Below are positions 49,853-57,899 of a stretch of DNA of 64,000 bases, in pieces; the stretch's first letter is position 1; each line of letters starts with the position of its first letter. The position numbers and the translations under genes are program-made. The notes under the pieces were generated by a model that was not told the origin of the DNA, made no database searches, and saw only the letters and a list, made by a program, of their open reading frames with translations. The DNA comes from Oceanobacillus profundus (GTDB lineage: Bacteria > Bacillota > Bacilli > Bacillales > Amphibacillaceae), in the NCBI RefSeq assembly GCF_003515705.1, contig NZ_QWEH01000009.1:103442-167441 (forward strand), in the 5' to 3' direction.

Positions 49853-50197
49853 ATGTTCAAAACGGCTGTTGAAATGGAAAAAGCAGCAATGATTTTAAAA
49901 TTATTAGGTGATAAAACCCGTCTAACGATGGTTAAAATACTAGATTCTCATGATTGCTGTGTATGCGAATTTGTGGAGATTTTTAAAATGAGTCAGCCAG
50001 CGATTAGTCAGCATTTACGTAAATTGAAGGATGTTGGATTGGTAAAGGAAGAACGAAGGGGGCAATGGATCTTTTACTCGGTAAATAAGAACAATGCGTA
50101 TTATTCATTCGTTGCAGAGATTCTTAAACAATTGCCAGATCAAGACGAAAAATTAAAAGTCTTAGAAGAAAATGGTACACGAATGACGTGTTGTTAA
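49853..50197 (+). CDS. arsR: ArsR, arsenite-responsive repressor
   Basis: 114 residues, winged helix. CCVCEF (Cys35, Cys36, Cys38) in the recognition-helix region is the As(III)-binding site; MSQPAISQHLRKLKDVGLV is the DNA-reading helix. A Cys pair ends the protein (MTCC). RBS AGGAGGG. It heads arsR-arsB-arsC and should repress the operon until arsenite or antimonite is present. Confidence 0.94.
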   Translation: MFKTAVEMEKAAMILKLLGDKTRLTMVKILDSHDCCVCEFVEIFKMSQPAISQHLRKLKDVGLVKEERRGQWIFYSVNKNNAYYSFVAEILKQLPDQDEKLKVLEENGTRMTCC

Positions 50198-50212
50198 TTG
50201 GAGGGTAAGGTT

Positions 50213-51511
50213 TTGTCAGTGATGGTTATTTTATCAATTTTAATCTTTTTAGGTACGCTAATTTTAGTTATTTGGCAGCCTAAAGGGTTATCAATTGGCT
50301 GGTCAGCAATGGGTGGTGCAATATTCGCGCTTATTGTTGGTGTCGTTAATTTTGAAGATGTAATTGAAGTGACGGGTATTGTATGGAATGCAACCTTAAC
50401 ATTTGTAGCAATCATACTTATTTCTTTAATATTAGATGAAATTGGGTTCTTCGAATGGGCTTCCTTACATATGGCGAGAATTGCAAAAGGAAACGGTATA
50501 AAAATGTTTGTTTATATTAGTTTGCTTGGTGCAGTTGTGGCAGCATTCTTTGCAAATGATGGAGCGGCATTAATTCTAACTCCGATTGTGCTTGCAATGG
50601 TACGAAATTTGAATTTCACGGAAAAAATGGTCTTTCCCTTTATAATGGCTAGTGGGTTTATTGCCGATACAACCTCACTGCCTTTTATCATTAGTAATCT
50701 AGTTAATATCGTTTCAGCAGACTTTTTTAATATTGGTTTTGTGGAATATGCATCACGGATGATTATTCCAAATCTGTTCTCATTGGCTGCGACGATTATT
50801 GTGTTATTAATCTACTTTAGAAAAAGTATCCCTAAAACGTATGATTTGTCAAAATTAAAAGAGCCGAATGATGCAATTCAGGATGCGAAAATGTTCAATT
50901 TATCCTGGTATGTACTTGGAATCCTACTTATTGGTTACTTTACGAGCGAGTTTATTCAGGTCCCTGTTTCGTTAGTTGCAGGAGTCATCGCCATCTTCTT
51001 TATTCAAATGGCAAGAAAAAGTAAAGTGGTCAACACAACGGCTGTTATAAAAGATGCACCATGGAATATCGTCTTTTTCTCAATTGGAATGTACGTGGTC
51101 GTTTTTGGTCTGCGTAATGCCGGACTAACAAATCTATTGGCTGATCTTATTCAAGCAGCTGCAGAACAGGGATTGTTTGTGACAACAATAGCAATGGGAT
51201 TCATCGCAGCTGTTCTATCATCCGTTATGAATAATATGCCGACTGTTATGATTGATGCTATTGCAATTTCTGAAACAAATACAACAGGTGTCATCCGGGA
51301 AGCATTAATATATGCGAACGTAATTGGATCGGATCTAGGTCCGAAAATTACACCGATTGGTTCACTTGCCACCTTACTTTGGCTGCATGTGTTGTCAAAA
51401 AAAGGCGTGAAAATATCATGGGGAACTTATTTTAAAACCGGTATTGTCCTCACAATGCCTATACTGTTCATAACTTTACTCGGTTTATATTTTACACTTT
51501 TACTTTTTTAA
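50213..51511 (+). CDS. arsB: Arsenite efflux permease ArsB
   Basis: 432 residues with about 12 transmembrane helices. [33 protein letters not shown] and NNMPTVMI are the ArsB/IT-superfamily motifs. It exports As(III)/Sb(III) using the proton gradient. TTG 50213 is chosen because GGAGGG (50200-50205) lies seven bases before it; TTG 50198 would overlap that site. It starts about 15 bases after arsR. Confidence 0.95.
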   Translation: MSVMVILSILIFLGTLILVIWQPKGLSIGWSAMGGAIFALIVGVVNFEDVIEVTGIVWNATLTFVAIILISLILDEIGFFEWASLHMARIAKGNGIKMFVYISLLGAVVAAFFANDGAALILTPIVLAMVRNLNFTEKMVFPFIMASGFIADTTSLPFIISNLVNIVSADFFNIGFVEYASRMIIPNLFSLAATIIVLLIYFRKSIPKTYDLSKLKEPNDAIQDAKMFNLSWYVLGILLIGYFTSEFIQVPVSLVAGVIAIFFIQMARKSKVVNTTAVIKDAPWNIVFFSIGMYVVVFGLRNAGLTNLLADLIQAAAEQGLFVTTIAMGFIAAVLSSVMNNMPTVMIDAIAISETNTTGVIREALIYANVIGSDLGPKITPIGSLATLLWLHVLSKKGVKISWGTYFKTGIVLTMPILFITLLGLYFTLLLF

Positions 51512-51550
51512 CATGAATTAGTGAAATAATAAAAGAAATGGAGCTTGATG

Positions 51551-51970
51551 ATGTCTAATAAAACAATCTACTTTTTATGTACAGGAAATTCCTGCCGAAG
51601 CCAAATGGCAGAAGGATGGGCGAAGAAATATCTCGGTGATGGTTGGGAAGTCAAAAGTGCCGGAATTGAAGCACATGGATTAAATCCGAATGCAGTAAAA
51701 GCAATGAAAGAAGTGGATATTGATATATCCAAACAAAACTCTGAAATAATTGATACCGAATTCTTGAACAATGCAACATTGGCTGTTACGCTTTGCGGAG
51801 ATGCGGCAGATAAATGCCCAGTAACCCCGTCACATGTTAGACGAGAGCATTGGGGCTTTGATGACCCAGCAAAAGCAAAAGGTACCGAAGAGGAGAAATG
51901 GAAAGTATTCCAGCGAGTTCGTGATGAAATAGAAGAGCGAATTAAACGATTTGCAGATACAGGTGAATAA
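51551..51970 (+). CDS. arsC: Arsenate reductase, thioredoxin-linked ArsC
   Basis: 139 residues, the length of S. aureus pI258 ArsC. Low-molecular-weight phosphatase P-loop CTGNSCR with Cys10 and Cys15, and the redox pair Cys82 and Cys89 in LCGDAADKC. It reduces arsenate to arsenite, which ArsB exports. ATG 51551 has GGAG seven bases upstream; two start codons just before it are closer to that site. Confidence 0.96.
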   Translation: MSNKTIYFLCTGNSCRSQMAEGWAKKYLGDGWEVKSAGIEAHGLNPNAVKAMKEVDIDISKQNSEIIDTEFLNNATLAVTLCGDAADKCPVTPSHVRREHWGFDDPAKAKGTEEEKWKVFQRVRDEIEERIKRFADTGE

Positions 51971-51991
51971 ATTTGAAAAGGTATAATAATG

Positions 51992-52033
51992 CTCCCCTGA
52001 AAGTTAACAGAAGAAACTTACAGGGGAGTTTTT
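51992..52033 (+). terminator. Terminator after arsC
   Basis: CTCCCCTG...AAGTT pairs with AACTT...CAGGGGAG (51992-52005, 52015-52028), then five T. Confidence 0.92.
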
Positions 52034-52427
52034 GGAACGCATAACTTGTAAAATACAAAGTATTTTAAATAGGGCTAACCCAACAAGTGCACAGACTTTT
52101 GTTGGCAAGTTGGTTCTTAAAATATTAGAACATGCATAAAAATAAAAAACTGTATGGGCTAGTTTATCTGCTTGTAATCTAGATTGAGCAGGGAAGTCTA
52201 ATGAGGTCTTTTCATGAGAAGTAATGAGACAGTAAGTTTGTAAAATGAAGATGGAACTGATTGTAATGGTCCTTAAGTAATAATTGTATTAGAAACAAGT
52301 GAAAGGAGGAGATATAATTTAGCTAAAGTACAATATAGTCAATTGAGATAAAGCATTCGTTAGCCATACAGTTGATTTAAAAAGAACCATTTGATTCTTA
52401 ACTTATAATTAAGAAGGGTGGAGCTAT
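52034..52427. other. Intergenic region before the symporter gene
   Basis: AT-rich; a GGAGGAG at about 52305 is not followed by an open frame. No gene or clear promoter was recognised. Confidence 0.45.
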
Positions 52428-53651
52428 ATGAGCTTAACGAAAAAGATTTTAATAGCTCTGGTATTCGGTGTCGTTGTAGGGATAGGGTTCACATTTGTAC
52501 CGGAAAGTATATTTTCGAATATAGATACCTATGTGTTAACGCCTGTAGGTCAAATCTTTATTAACTTAATTATGATGATTGTTGTACCAATTGTATTCGT
52601 ATCAATTGTTCTTGGAACCGCTGGTCTTGGAGAGCCAGCTAAACTAGGAAAAATAGGCATTCAAACCATTTCTTTTTTCCTCGTTACTACTGCAATTGCT
52701 ATTTGTATCGGCCTTGCATTAGCATTTTTAATAAAACCAGGTGCAGAAGGTGTATTTGATATAGGCAATGCTAGCTATGAAGCAAATGACGCACCCCCTG
52801 TGATGGACACGATTATTAATATCATTCCTGATAATCCCATTAGTTCAATGGCTGCAGGAGATATGCTGCAAATTATCGCATTTGCAATTTTCATTGGGAC
52901 TGCTCTTGCCTTCTTAGGTGAGAAAACTCAAGGCATCAATCGTTTATTTGAACAAGCAAATGAAATATTAATGTTTCTAGTAACTCTTATTATGAAAGCG
53001 GCCCCATATGGTGCCTTTGCTTTAATTGCCTCTGCAATTGGAGGTGCTGGTTTAGATGCTGTTGGTTCAATGGGAGCGTATATGGGAACGGTTATATTAG
53101 GATTGTTTATTCATGCAATAGTCATTTATAGCTTAGCCATCTGGCTGGTTGGAAAAGGAAATCCAATCAATTTTTATAAAGGATTTTTTCCAGCAATGTC
53201 TGTTGCGTTTAGTACGTCCAGTTCAAATGCAACTCTGCCAGTTTCCATGAGAGCTGCACAGGAAAATCTTGGAGTAAGTAAAGAAATCAGCAGTTTCGTA
53301 CAGCCATTAGGGGCAACGATTAATATGGATGGAACTGCAATTATGCAAGCAGTAGCTGCAGTTTTTATTGCCCAAGTATATGCAATAGATTTGGATTTTA
53401 CTGCTATCATCATGATTATTTTAACTGCAACCTTGGCTAGTGTTGGAACTGCCGGGGTGCCAGGAGTTGGATTAATCATGCTTGCCATGGTATTGCAACA
53501 GGTTGGCCTGCCTGTTGAAGGCATTGCTCTCATTATCGGTATCGACCGCTTACTGGATATGCTGCGCACGTCCCTTAATATTACTGGGGATGCGGCTTGT
53601 GCCTATATTATTTCTGAAAATGAAAAGCGAATCCAAGCAAAAGCAAAATAA
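52428..53651 (+). CDS. Glutamate/aspartate or C4-dicarboxylate:cation symporter (DAACS family)
   Basis: 407 residues, eight helices plus two re-entrant hairpins. The serine-rich FSTSSSNATLPVS (HP1), GATINMDGTA (TM7) and GTAGVPG (HP2), and RLLDMLRTSLNITGDAA (TM8 with the substrate Arg) are diagnostic. It imports glutamate, aspartate or dicarboxylates with Na+ or H+. In TM8 the residue after LDM is Leu-Arg-Thr-Ser, a pattern of both GltP and DctP groups, so the substrate stays open. Confidence 0.93.
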   Translation: MSLTKKILIALVFGVVVGIGFTFVPESIFSNIDTYVLTPVGQIFINLIMMIVVPIVFVSIVLGTAGLGEPAKLGKIGIQTISFFLVTTAIAICIGLALAFLIKPGAEGVFDIGNASYEANDAPPVMDTIINIIPDNPISSMAAGDMLQIIAFAIFIGTALAFLGEKTQGINRLFEQANEILMFLVTLIMKAAPYGAFALIASAIGGAGLDAVGSMGAYMGTVILGLFIHAIVIYSLAIWLVGKGNPINFYKGFFPAMSVAFSTSSSNATLPVSMRAAQENLGVSKEISSFVQPLGATINMDGTAIMQAVAAVFIAQVYAIDLDFTAIIMIILTATLASVGTAGVPGVGLIMLAMVLQQVGLPVEGIALIIGIDRLLDMLRTSLNITGDAACAYIISENEKRIQAKAK

Positions 53652-53683
53652 TCATTTTTCAAAGATGTTGTGTTTAATAGATA

Positions 53684-53731
53684 AATAAAGCAACCTCCAA
53701 GTACGTGTCCTTGGAGGTTGCTTTATTTTGG
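53684..53731 (+). terminator. Terminator after the symporter gene
   Basis: Perfect 18-bp stem (53684-53701, 53710-53727), core GCAACCTCCAAG/CTTGGAGGTTGC, with a T-rich tail. Confidence 0.94.
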
Positions 53732-54059
53732 CTTAGAGTATAATCGACAATAATTTCTAATGGAGATATAAAACAACTGTGATTATTATTATTCAATTCT
53801 ATTAAAATTGACTTCCGTAAGATTGTTGTAATTTAATAAGTTAACATTATTAGGGGAAATAAACTTATACCCCTCTGTGAAATACAATTGTAATATTATC
53901 ATAATATCTATGACATTTGATAATGGTATACTACAACAAGCCTAGAACAGGTAAAAATTAGTATAAAATACATAATTCACATAGCTGCAGACAATCAGAT
54001 TCTATTATCTTGTCTATAAATAGAGACGTAGTCGTGAATTGGAAAACGGGGGAGTCAAT
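53732..54059. other. Intergenic region before the coiled-coil/3D protein gene
   Basis: AT-rich. AGGGG...CCCCT (about 53852-53874) is a minor inverted repeat. TATACT at about 53927 is -10-like, but no -35 stands out. Confidence 0.4.
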
Positions 54060-55325
54060 TTGAATAGAACCTTAGCAAAACTAATCGCAGTAGTGATGAT
54101 TGTTGGTTTAAGTAGTTCGTTTTTTAGTATCCCGACCTTTGCAGACAGTACAAACGAATTAGAAACAATTCGTGAGCAACGCTCAAACATTAAGGAAAAT
54201 CTGACAGAAGCTGAAAGTGAAATCGCAGATGTTATCATAGAATTAGAGACATTATCAAAAGAAATAGAACGTGTTGATACAGCTTTACAAGAAAATCAGA
54301 AATTGTTGAGTGAAACAGAAAATAAGGTTGACGGTACATTAGAAGAAATTTCGATCTTAGAAGAAGAAATGAAAGAATTAGAAAAGAAGATTGAAGAAAG
54401 ATATGAAATTTTAAAAGGTCGAATCGTCTCTACACAACAGTCAGGCGGTAAGATCAGCTATTTAGAAGTTATCTTCGGTTCCCAAAGCTTTAGTGATTTT
54501 ATCTCACGCGTGTCAGCAGTTAACACAATTACGAACTCGGATGCAGCATTAATCGAGCAGCAAGAGGCTGATATCCAATTAGTAGCGGAAAAACAAGCAA
54601 CTGTATTCGATAAACTCGATCAATTAAATGAACTAAAAGCAGAACAAGAAGAAACACAATCATTGATTGCTCAGCAATTAGAGCAAAATAAAGAGCAAAA
54701 ATCATCATTGGAACTAAAGCAAAACCAATTAGCCACGTTGGCAGATGAATTACAAATCGAAGATAGTACACTTGCTTCATTGGAAGGTGAAGTAAAACAG
54801 CAAATCGCAAAGGAAAAAGAACAGCGCGAAATTGAATTAGCACAAGCAGAAAAAGCAAAGGAAGCGGCAAAAGCGAAGGAACAGGAAGTCGCAAAACCTG
54901 CTAAAACGCAAGTTGCTTCAGCTCAAGATAATTCGGTCGATGAAGGTAAAGTAGTACAGCTGGCTAAAGAAGAGAAGAAAGAGTCGAAAAAAGAACCAAA
55001 AAAGGAATCGGATAAGAAGGAATCCGCTTCTAATGGCAAAACTTTTACGGTGACTGCTACTGCATATACGGTTAAAAGTGCGGGAGGTTCTGGTGTTACA
55101 TCAACCGGAATTAATCTCAGTAAAAATCCAAATGCAAAAGTAATTGCAGTTGATCCAAGTGTAATTCCATTAGGCAGTATTGTTGATGTTGAAGGCTATG
55201 GGCATGCTATTGCTGGGGATATCGGCAGTGCGATAAAAGGGAAGAAAATTGATGTTTTCGTACCAACTCAAAAGGAAGCTTATAATTGGGGAGTTCGTAC
55301 AGTAAAAGTTACCATCGTTGAATAA
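54060..55325 (+). CDS. Secreted coiled-coil protein with C-terminal 3D (peptidoglycan-active) domain
   Basis: 421 residues. Signal peptide ending near PTFA-DS (about residue 29), long coiled coil of the CwlO/PcsB type (about 32-260), Lys/Glu/Ala-rich linker (about 260-330) and a C-terminal 3D domain: FTVTATAYTV, then VIAVDPSVIPLGS and the Asp of AIAGDIGSAIKG, as in YocH/YuiC. 3D domains are lytic-transglycosylase-like, so it probably cleaves or remodels cell-wall glycan, with the coiled coil as regulator. TTG 54060 follows GGGGGAG. Confidence 0.88.
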   Translation: MNRTLAKLIAVVMIVGLSSSFFSIPTFADSTNELETIREQRSNIKENLTEAESEIADVIIELETLSKEIERVDTALQENQKLLSETENKVDGTLEEISILEEEMKELEKKIEERYEILKGRIVSTQQSGGKISYLEVIFGSQSFSDFISRVSAVNTITNSDAALIEQQEADIQLVAEKQATVFDKLDQLNELKAEQEETQSLIAQQLEQNKEQKSSLELKQNQLATLADELQIEDSTLASLEGEVKQQIAKEKEQREIELAQAEKAKEAAKAKEQEVAKPAKTQVASAQDNSVDEGKVVQLAKEEKKESKKEPKKESDKKESASNGKTFTVTATAYTVKSAGGSGVTSTGINLSKNPNAKVIAVDPSVIPLGSIVDVEGYGHAIAGDIGSAIKGKKIDVFVPTQKEAYNWGVRTVKVTIVE

Positions 55326-55336
55326 ACGATATATAA

Positions 55337-55369
55337 ATAACCGCCCGATTAACGGACGGTTATTTTTTT
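55337..55369 (+). terminator. Terminator after the 3D-domain gene
   Basis: ATAACCG-CCG/CGG-CGGTTAT stem (55337-55346, 55354-55363) with seven T. Confidence 0.92.
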
Positions 55370-55798
55370 GCGAAAAAAATCATCCCCTTGCATGAACAGC
55401 AACCATACTGAAGGTCTGTTACAAACAGTAATTGTTTGAAAAGAAATAAATGACTCTTATGAAAAATTGGATGTGAGAATATACCTTTAACACATGGATG
55501 GTTAAAGGAAGAGATTAATGAATATTTTATCAAATCAGGATGGTATTGATGCATCCATGATTGAATGCTGGTTTTTTAGATTTTACATTGTTAACATTTA
55601 AAAAGTACTCATTCTTAAAAAATGATACAGAAGGTTGAAGCTGACATAGAATGGAATTAAAATAAAAAAGTATAATAATAGAATATAGCCAAAGAAAGAC
55701 TTGGTAAATACTTCGATTTGAAATCTGATAAAATGAAACCTATTGCGCTTCTTTTACGTAAATAGAAGTGATGCATATCAATTCTAGGGGGCCTCTTT
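55370..55798. other. Intergenic region before the coiled-coil gene
   Basis: No gene recognised. Only an AGGGGG ribosome-binding site for the next gene at its end is clear. Confidence 0.45.
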
Positions 55799-56737
55799 AT
55801 GTATGAAGAAATAAATGATCAGCTCATTCGAGTTAGAAGTGCAATGAGCAAGAAACAGAAATGGGAAAAACAGCTTGCTGATTATGAGACAGAATTAATA
55901 GATGTTGAAAAAGAGATTAGCAGGTTAGAAGAGCAGCTGTTTGCTGAGAAAAAAGACGTTCAGAAACTGGAACGAATTGGAATAACAAATTTAATACAAA
56001 CACTTTTTGGATCAAAGCATGAAAAGCTGAGACAGGAAAAGCAAGAAGTTATTGCAGTACAGCTGCAGCTTGAAGAGGCTGAAAAAACGAAGCAAGAAAT
56101 TAGTAATTCGATGAATGAATTGCATCATAAATTGCAAAGCGTTGTGGATGCAGATCAAGATTACGAATTTCTTTTGTCGACGAAGGAACAAATTATTAAG
56201 GAAAGAGATGCTGCATTCGGAAATCGCTTATTTGAATTAAATGAGCGTGAAGGTGATATAAGAGCATACATCACAGAGTTAAATGAAGCGATTGAAGCAG
56301 GATATAATGTAAAAGATGCATTAAATAATGCAATGAGTTCCCTTGAAAGTGCAGAAGGTTGGGGGACATTTGATATGTTTGGTGGAGGGATGATTTCTAG
56401 TATGGTTAAGCATGATCATATTGATAAAGCGACAAACCATATCCACCAAGCACAAACAAGGATGCGAAACTTTCAGAAAGAATTATTAGATATCGATGAA
56501 GTGACAAACCTGCAAATTGATATTTCAGGAATGTTGAAATTTGCGGACTTTTTCTTTGATGGTTTAATTGTAGATTGGATGGTTCAAGGGAGAATTCAAG
56601 ACTCTTTACAACAAGCAAGGGACCAACATGCAAGCGTTGTATCGGTTATTCGAAAATTAGAAATGACCTTGAATGAAAAAGAAATAGAGCTTTCTGCCAC
56701 ACAAACTGAGAAAACAACTCTAATAGAACAGCTATAA
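55799..56737 (+). CDS. Uncharacterised cytosolic coiled-coil protein
   Basis: 312 residues, no signal peptide or membrane segment. Two long coiled coils (about 1-135 and 255-312) flank a less helical centre with AEGWGTFDMFGGGMISSMVKHDHIDKA, the most distinctive part. I recall similar proteins only as hypothetical in Bacillales. It stands alone, with its own RBS (AGGGGGCC) and a terminator shared with the convergent gene. Confidence 0.8.
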   Translation: MYEEINDQLIRVRSAMSKKQKWEKQLADYETELIDVEKEISRLEEQLFAEKKDVQKLERIGITNLIQTLFGSKHEKLRQEKQEVIAVQLQLEEAEKTKQEISNSMNELHHKLQSVVDADQDYEFLLSTKEQIIKERDAAFGNRLFELNEREGDIRAYITELNEAIEAGYNVKDALNNAMSSLESAEGWGTFDMFGGGMISSMVKHDHIDKATNHIHQAQTRMRNFQKELLDIDEVTNLQIDISGMLKFADFFFDGLIVDWMVQGRIQDSLQQARDQHASVVSVIRKLEMTLNEKEIELSATQTEKTTLIEQL

Positions 56738-56784
56738 ATGATACCTTCCTCAACTATTAGACATAGGAGAGGGAGGTATCATTT
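56736..56784. terminator. Terminator between convergent genes
   Basis: AAATGATACCT-CC (56736-56749) pairs with GG-AGGTATCATTT (56772-56784); it overlaps the stop of the coiled-coil gene. Confidence 0.85.
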
Positions 56785-56786
56785 AT

Positions 56787-57269
56787 TTAATTGGAGAGTT
56801 TTTCCTTTATTTCTTGTAATGGAAATTCAATTGCGATATCAACGCCATCTAAAATAAGTAATGTCGAATCATATGCAAGTTTTTTTACCTTTTCAGGATT
56901 AACATCGTCCTTCATTTTATATTCTAAGTGAACAGACATTTCAGTATTCGGTTCGAAATATCCGGAATGGCCACTCCCTAAAGACAACATTTTATTATAG
57001 TTTGTACGTTTCTCCATTACCATAACTTCAGATAATTTCTCATTTGGCCGTATGACGAATTCAATTCCAAATGGATGCTGTCCAGGATAATCAAAATCAC
57101 TTTCAATTGGTATTTCACCATTATTTTTGATTTTAAAATCATAACGCAATAAACCTTCTGATTGAATAACAGTTATCTCTGTATCAGTAATTTCAAGCTT
57201 ATCTTGATGTTCAAAGCCTGTTAGGATACTAAATGCGAGAAATAAAACAAGCAAAAATCCATTCTTCAT
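56787..57269 (-). CDS. Secreted protein of unknown function
   Basis: 160 residues with an N-terminal signal peptide (about 1-18) lacking a clear lipobox. The rest looks like a beta-sandwich of the kind that modifies other extracytoplasmic proteins (LLRYDFKIKNNGEIPIES, then FVIRPNEKLSE). No family was recognised. RBS GGAGGGTAC before ATG 57269. Confidence 0.75.
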   Translation of the reverse strand: MKNGFLLVLFLAFSILTGFEHQDKLEITDTEITVIQSEGLLRYDFKIKNNGEIPIESDFDYPGQHPFGIEFVIRPNEKLSEVMVMEKRTNYNKMLSLGSGHSGYFEPNTEMSVHLEYKMKDDVNPEKVKKLAYDSTLLILDGVDIAIEFPLQEIKEKLSN

Positions 57270-57535
57270 TCATGTGTACCCTCCTTTAGTTGTGTTATAT
57301 TGTAGTGTGGAAATAATTAGAAGATCCTATGCATCGATTGAAAAAATTATCGTTCGAAGAAATATAAAAGGACAGATGATCAACTATAAATATGTAATTA
57401 GTGAGTTTATGGCTCAATCAATTCAAATTTTCATATTTGTAGTAATGCATTTGGAGAAATCCCAAATCAAAAAAATGTATTGTTTATATGAACGAACAGT
57501 GCTATAATTTTAAAATAACTGAATAGTTTTAAAGA
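57270..57535. other. Spacer before the cobalamin riboswitch
   Basis: Must carry divergent promoters. A 77-codon plus-strand frame (57274-57507) has poor coding character and no family. Confidence 0.4.
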
Positions 57536-57702
57536 TATAGGTGCAATAATATTTACTTTTATTGCTTAAAAGGGAAGTTCGGTGAAAATCCGACGCTGTC
57601 CCGCAACTGTAATTGGGAGCAATTCGATGGATACCACTGTTTATTGCTGTAAATGGGAAGGTTCGAATTGTGATGATCATATAGCCAGGAGACCTGCCTA
57701 TA
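57536..57702 (+). ncRNA. Cobalamin (B12) riboswitch aptamer
   Basis: P1 TATAGG/CCTATA (57536-57541, 57697-57702) encloses the conserved core: AAAAGGGAA, then the GGTGAAAATCC hairpin, GCTGTCCCGCAACTGTAA (B12 box region) and the late GCCAGGAGACCTGCC. All hallmark blocks are in order. Downstream, ATCCT-ACG-AGGAT (57717-57729) abuts an AGGAGGTG ribosome-binding site (57730-57737), so control is likely at translation of whatever follows. Confidence 0.96.
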
Positions 57703-57741
57703 TCAAACGGCATTTAATCCTACGAGGATAGGAGGTGTTAC

Positions 57742-57804
57742 GTGTATAATGAAGCCTTGTTATTTTTAAAACAAGTTTTGCTTGTATTTTATCATGCATG
57801 CTGA
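57742..57804 (+). other. 20-codon mini-ORF directly under the B12 riboswitch
   Basis: GTG 57742, five bases after AGGAGGTG, opens a 20-codon hydrophobic frame ending in TGA. It is either the stump of a deleted riboswitch-controlled gene or a leader peptide. ATG 57748 in another frame stops after six codons. Confidence 0.4.
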
Positions 57805-57844
57805 CAACTTCCATTTGGATTGTTAGTGTGCATTTTTTGATTTT

Positions 57845-57859
57845 TTGTAAGTGCTTTCA
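57845..57859 (+). promoter_or_regulatory. cre-like CcpA box before the acyl-CoA dehydrogenase gene
   Basis: TTGTAAGTGCTTTCA fits WTGNAANCGNWWNCA except T for the central C. It lies 40 bases before the start codon, after the riboswitch. Confidence 0.5.
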
Positions 57860-57899
57860 ACACAACTGAAACATACTCATTAATAAAGGAGGAAAGCAT

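Noticed and set aside
17684..53651. A second copy of the ssrA 3' end as an attachment site
   Set aside because: No repeat of the CCGTCTCCACCA end was found by eye anywhere downstream, so an intact integrated island is not claimed.
54960..55030. Lys/Glu repeat-like DNA in the 3D-domain gene
   Set aside because: Ordinary low-complexity linker; not a tandem repeat array or CRISPR.
57274..57507. 77-codon plus-strand frame before the B12 riboswitch
   Set aside because: No RBS, unusual composition, and it occupies the region needed for divergent promoters.
57661..57676. GGTTCGAATT resembling a tRNA T-loop
   Set aside because: It is part of the B12 riboswitch; no acceptor, D or anticodon arm around it.
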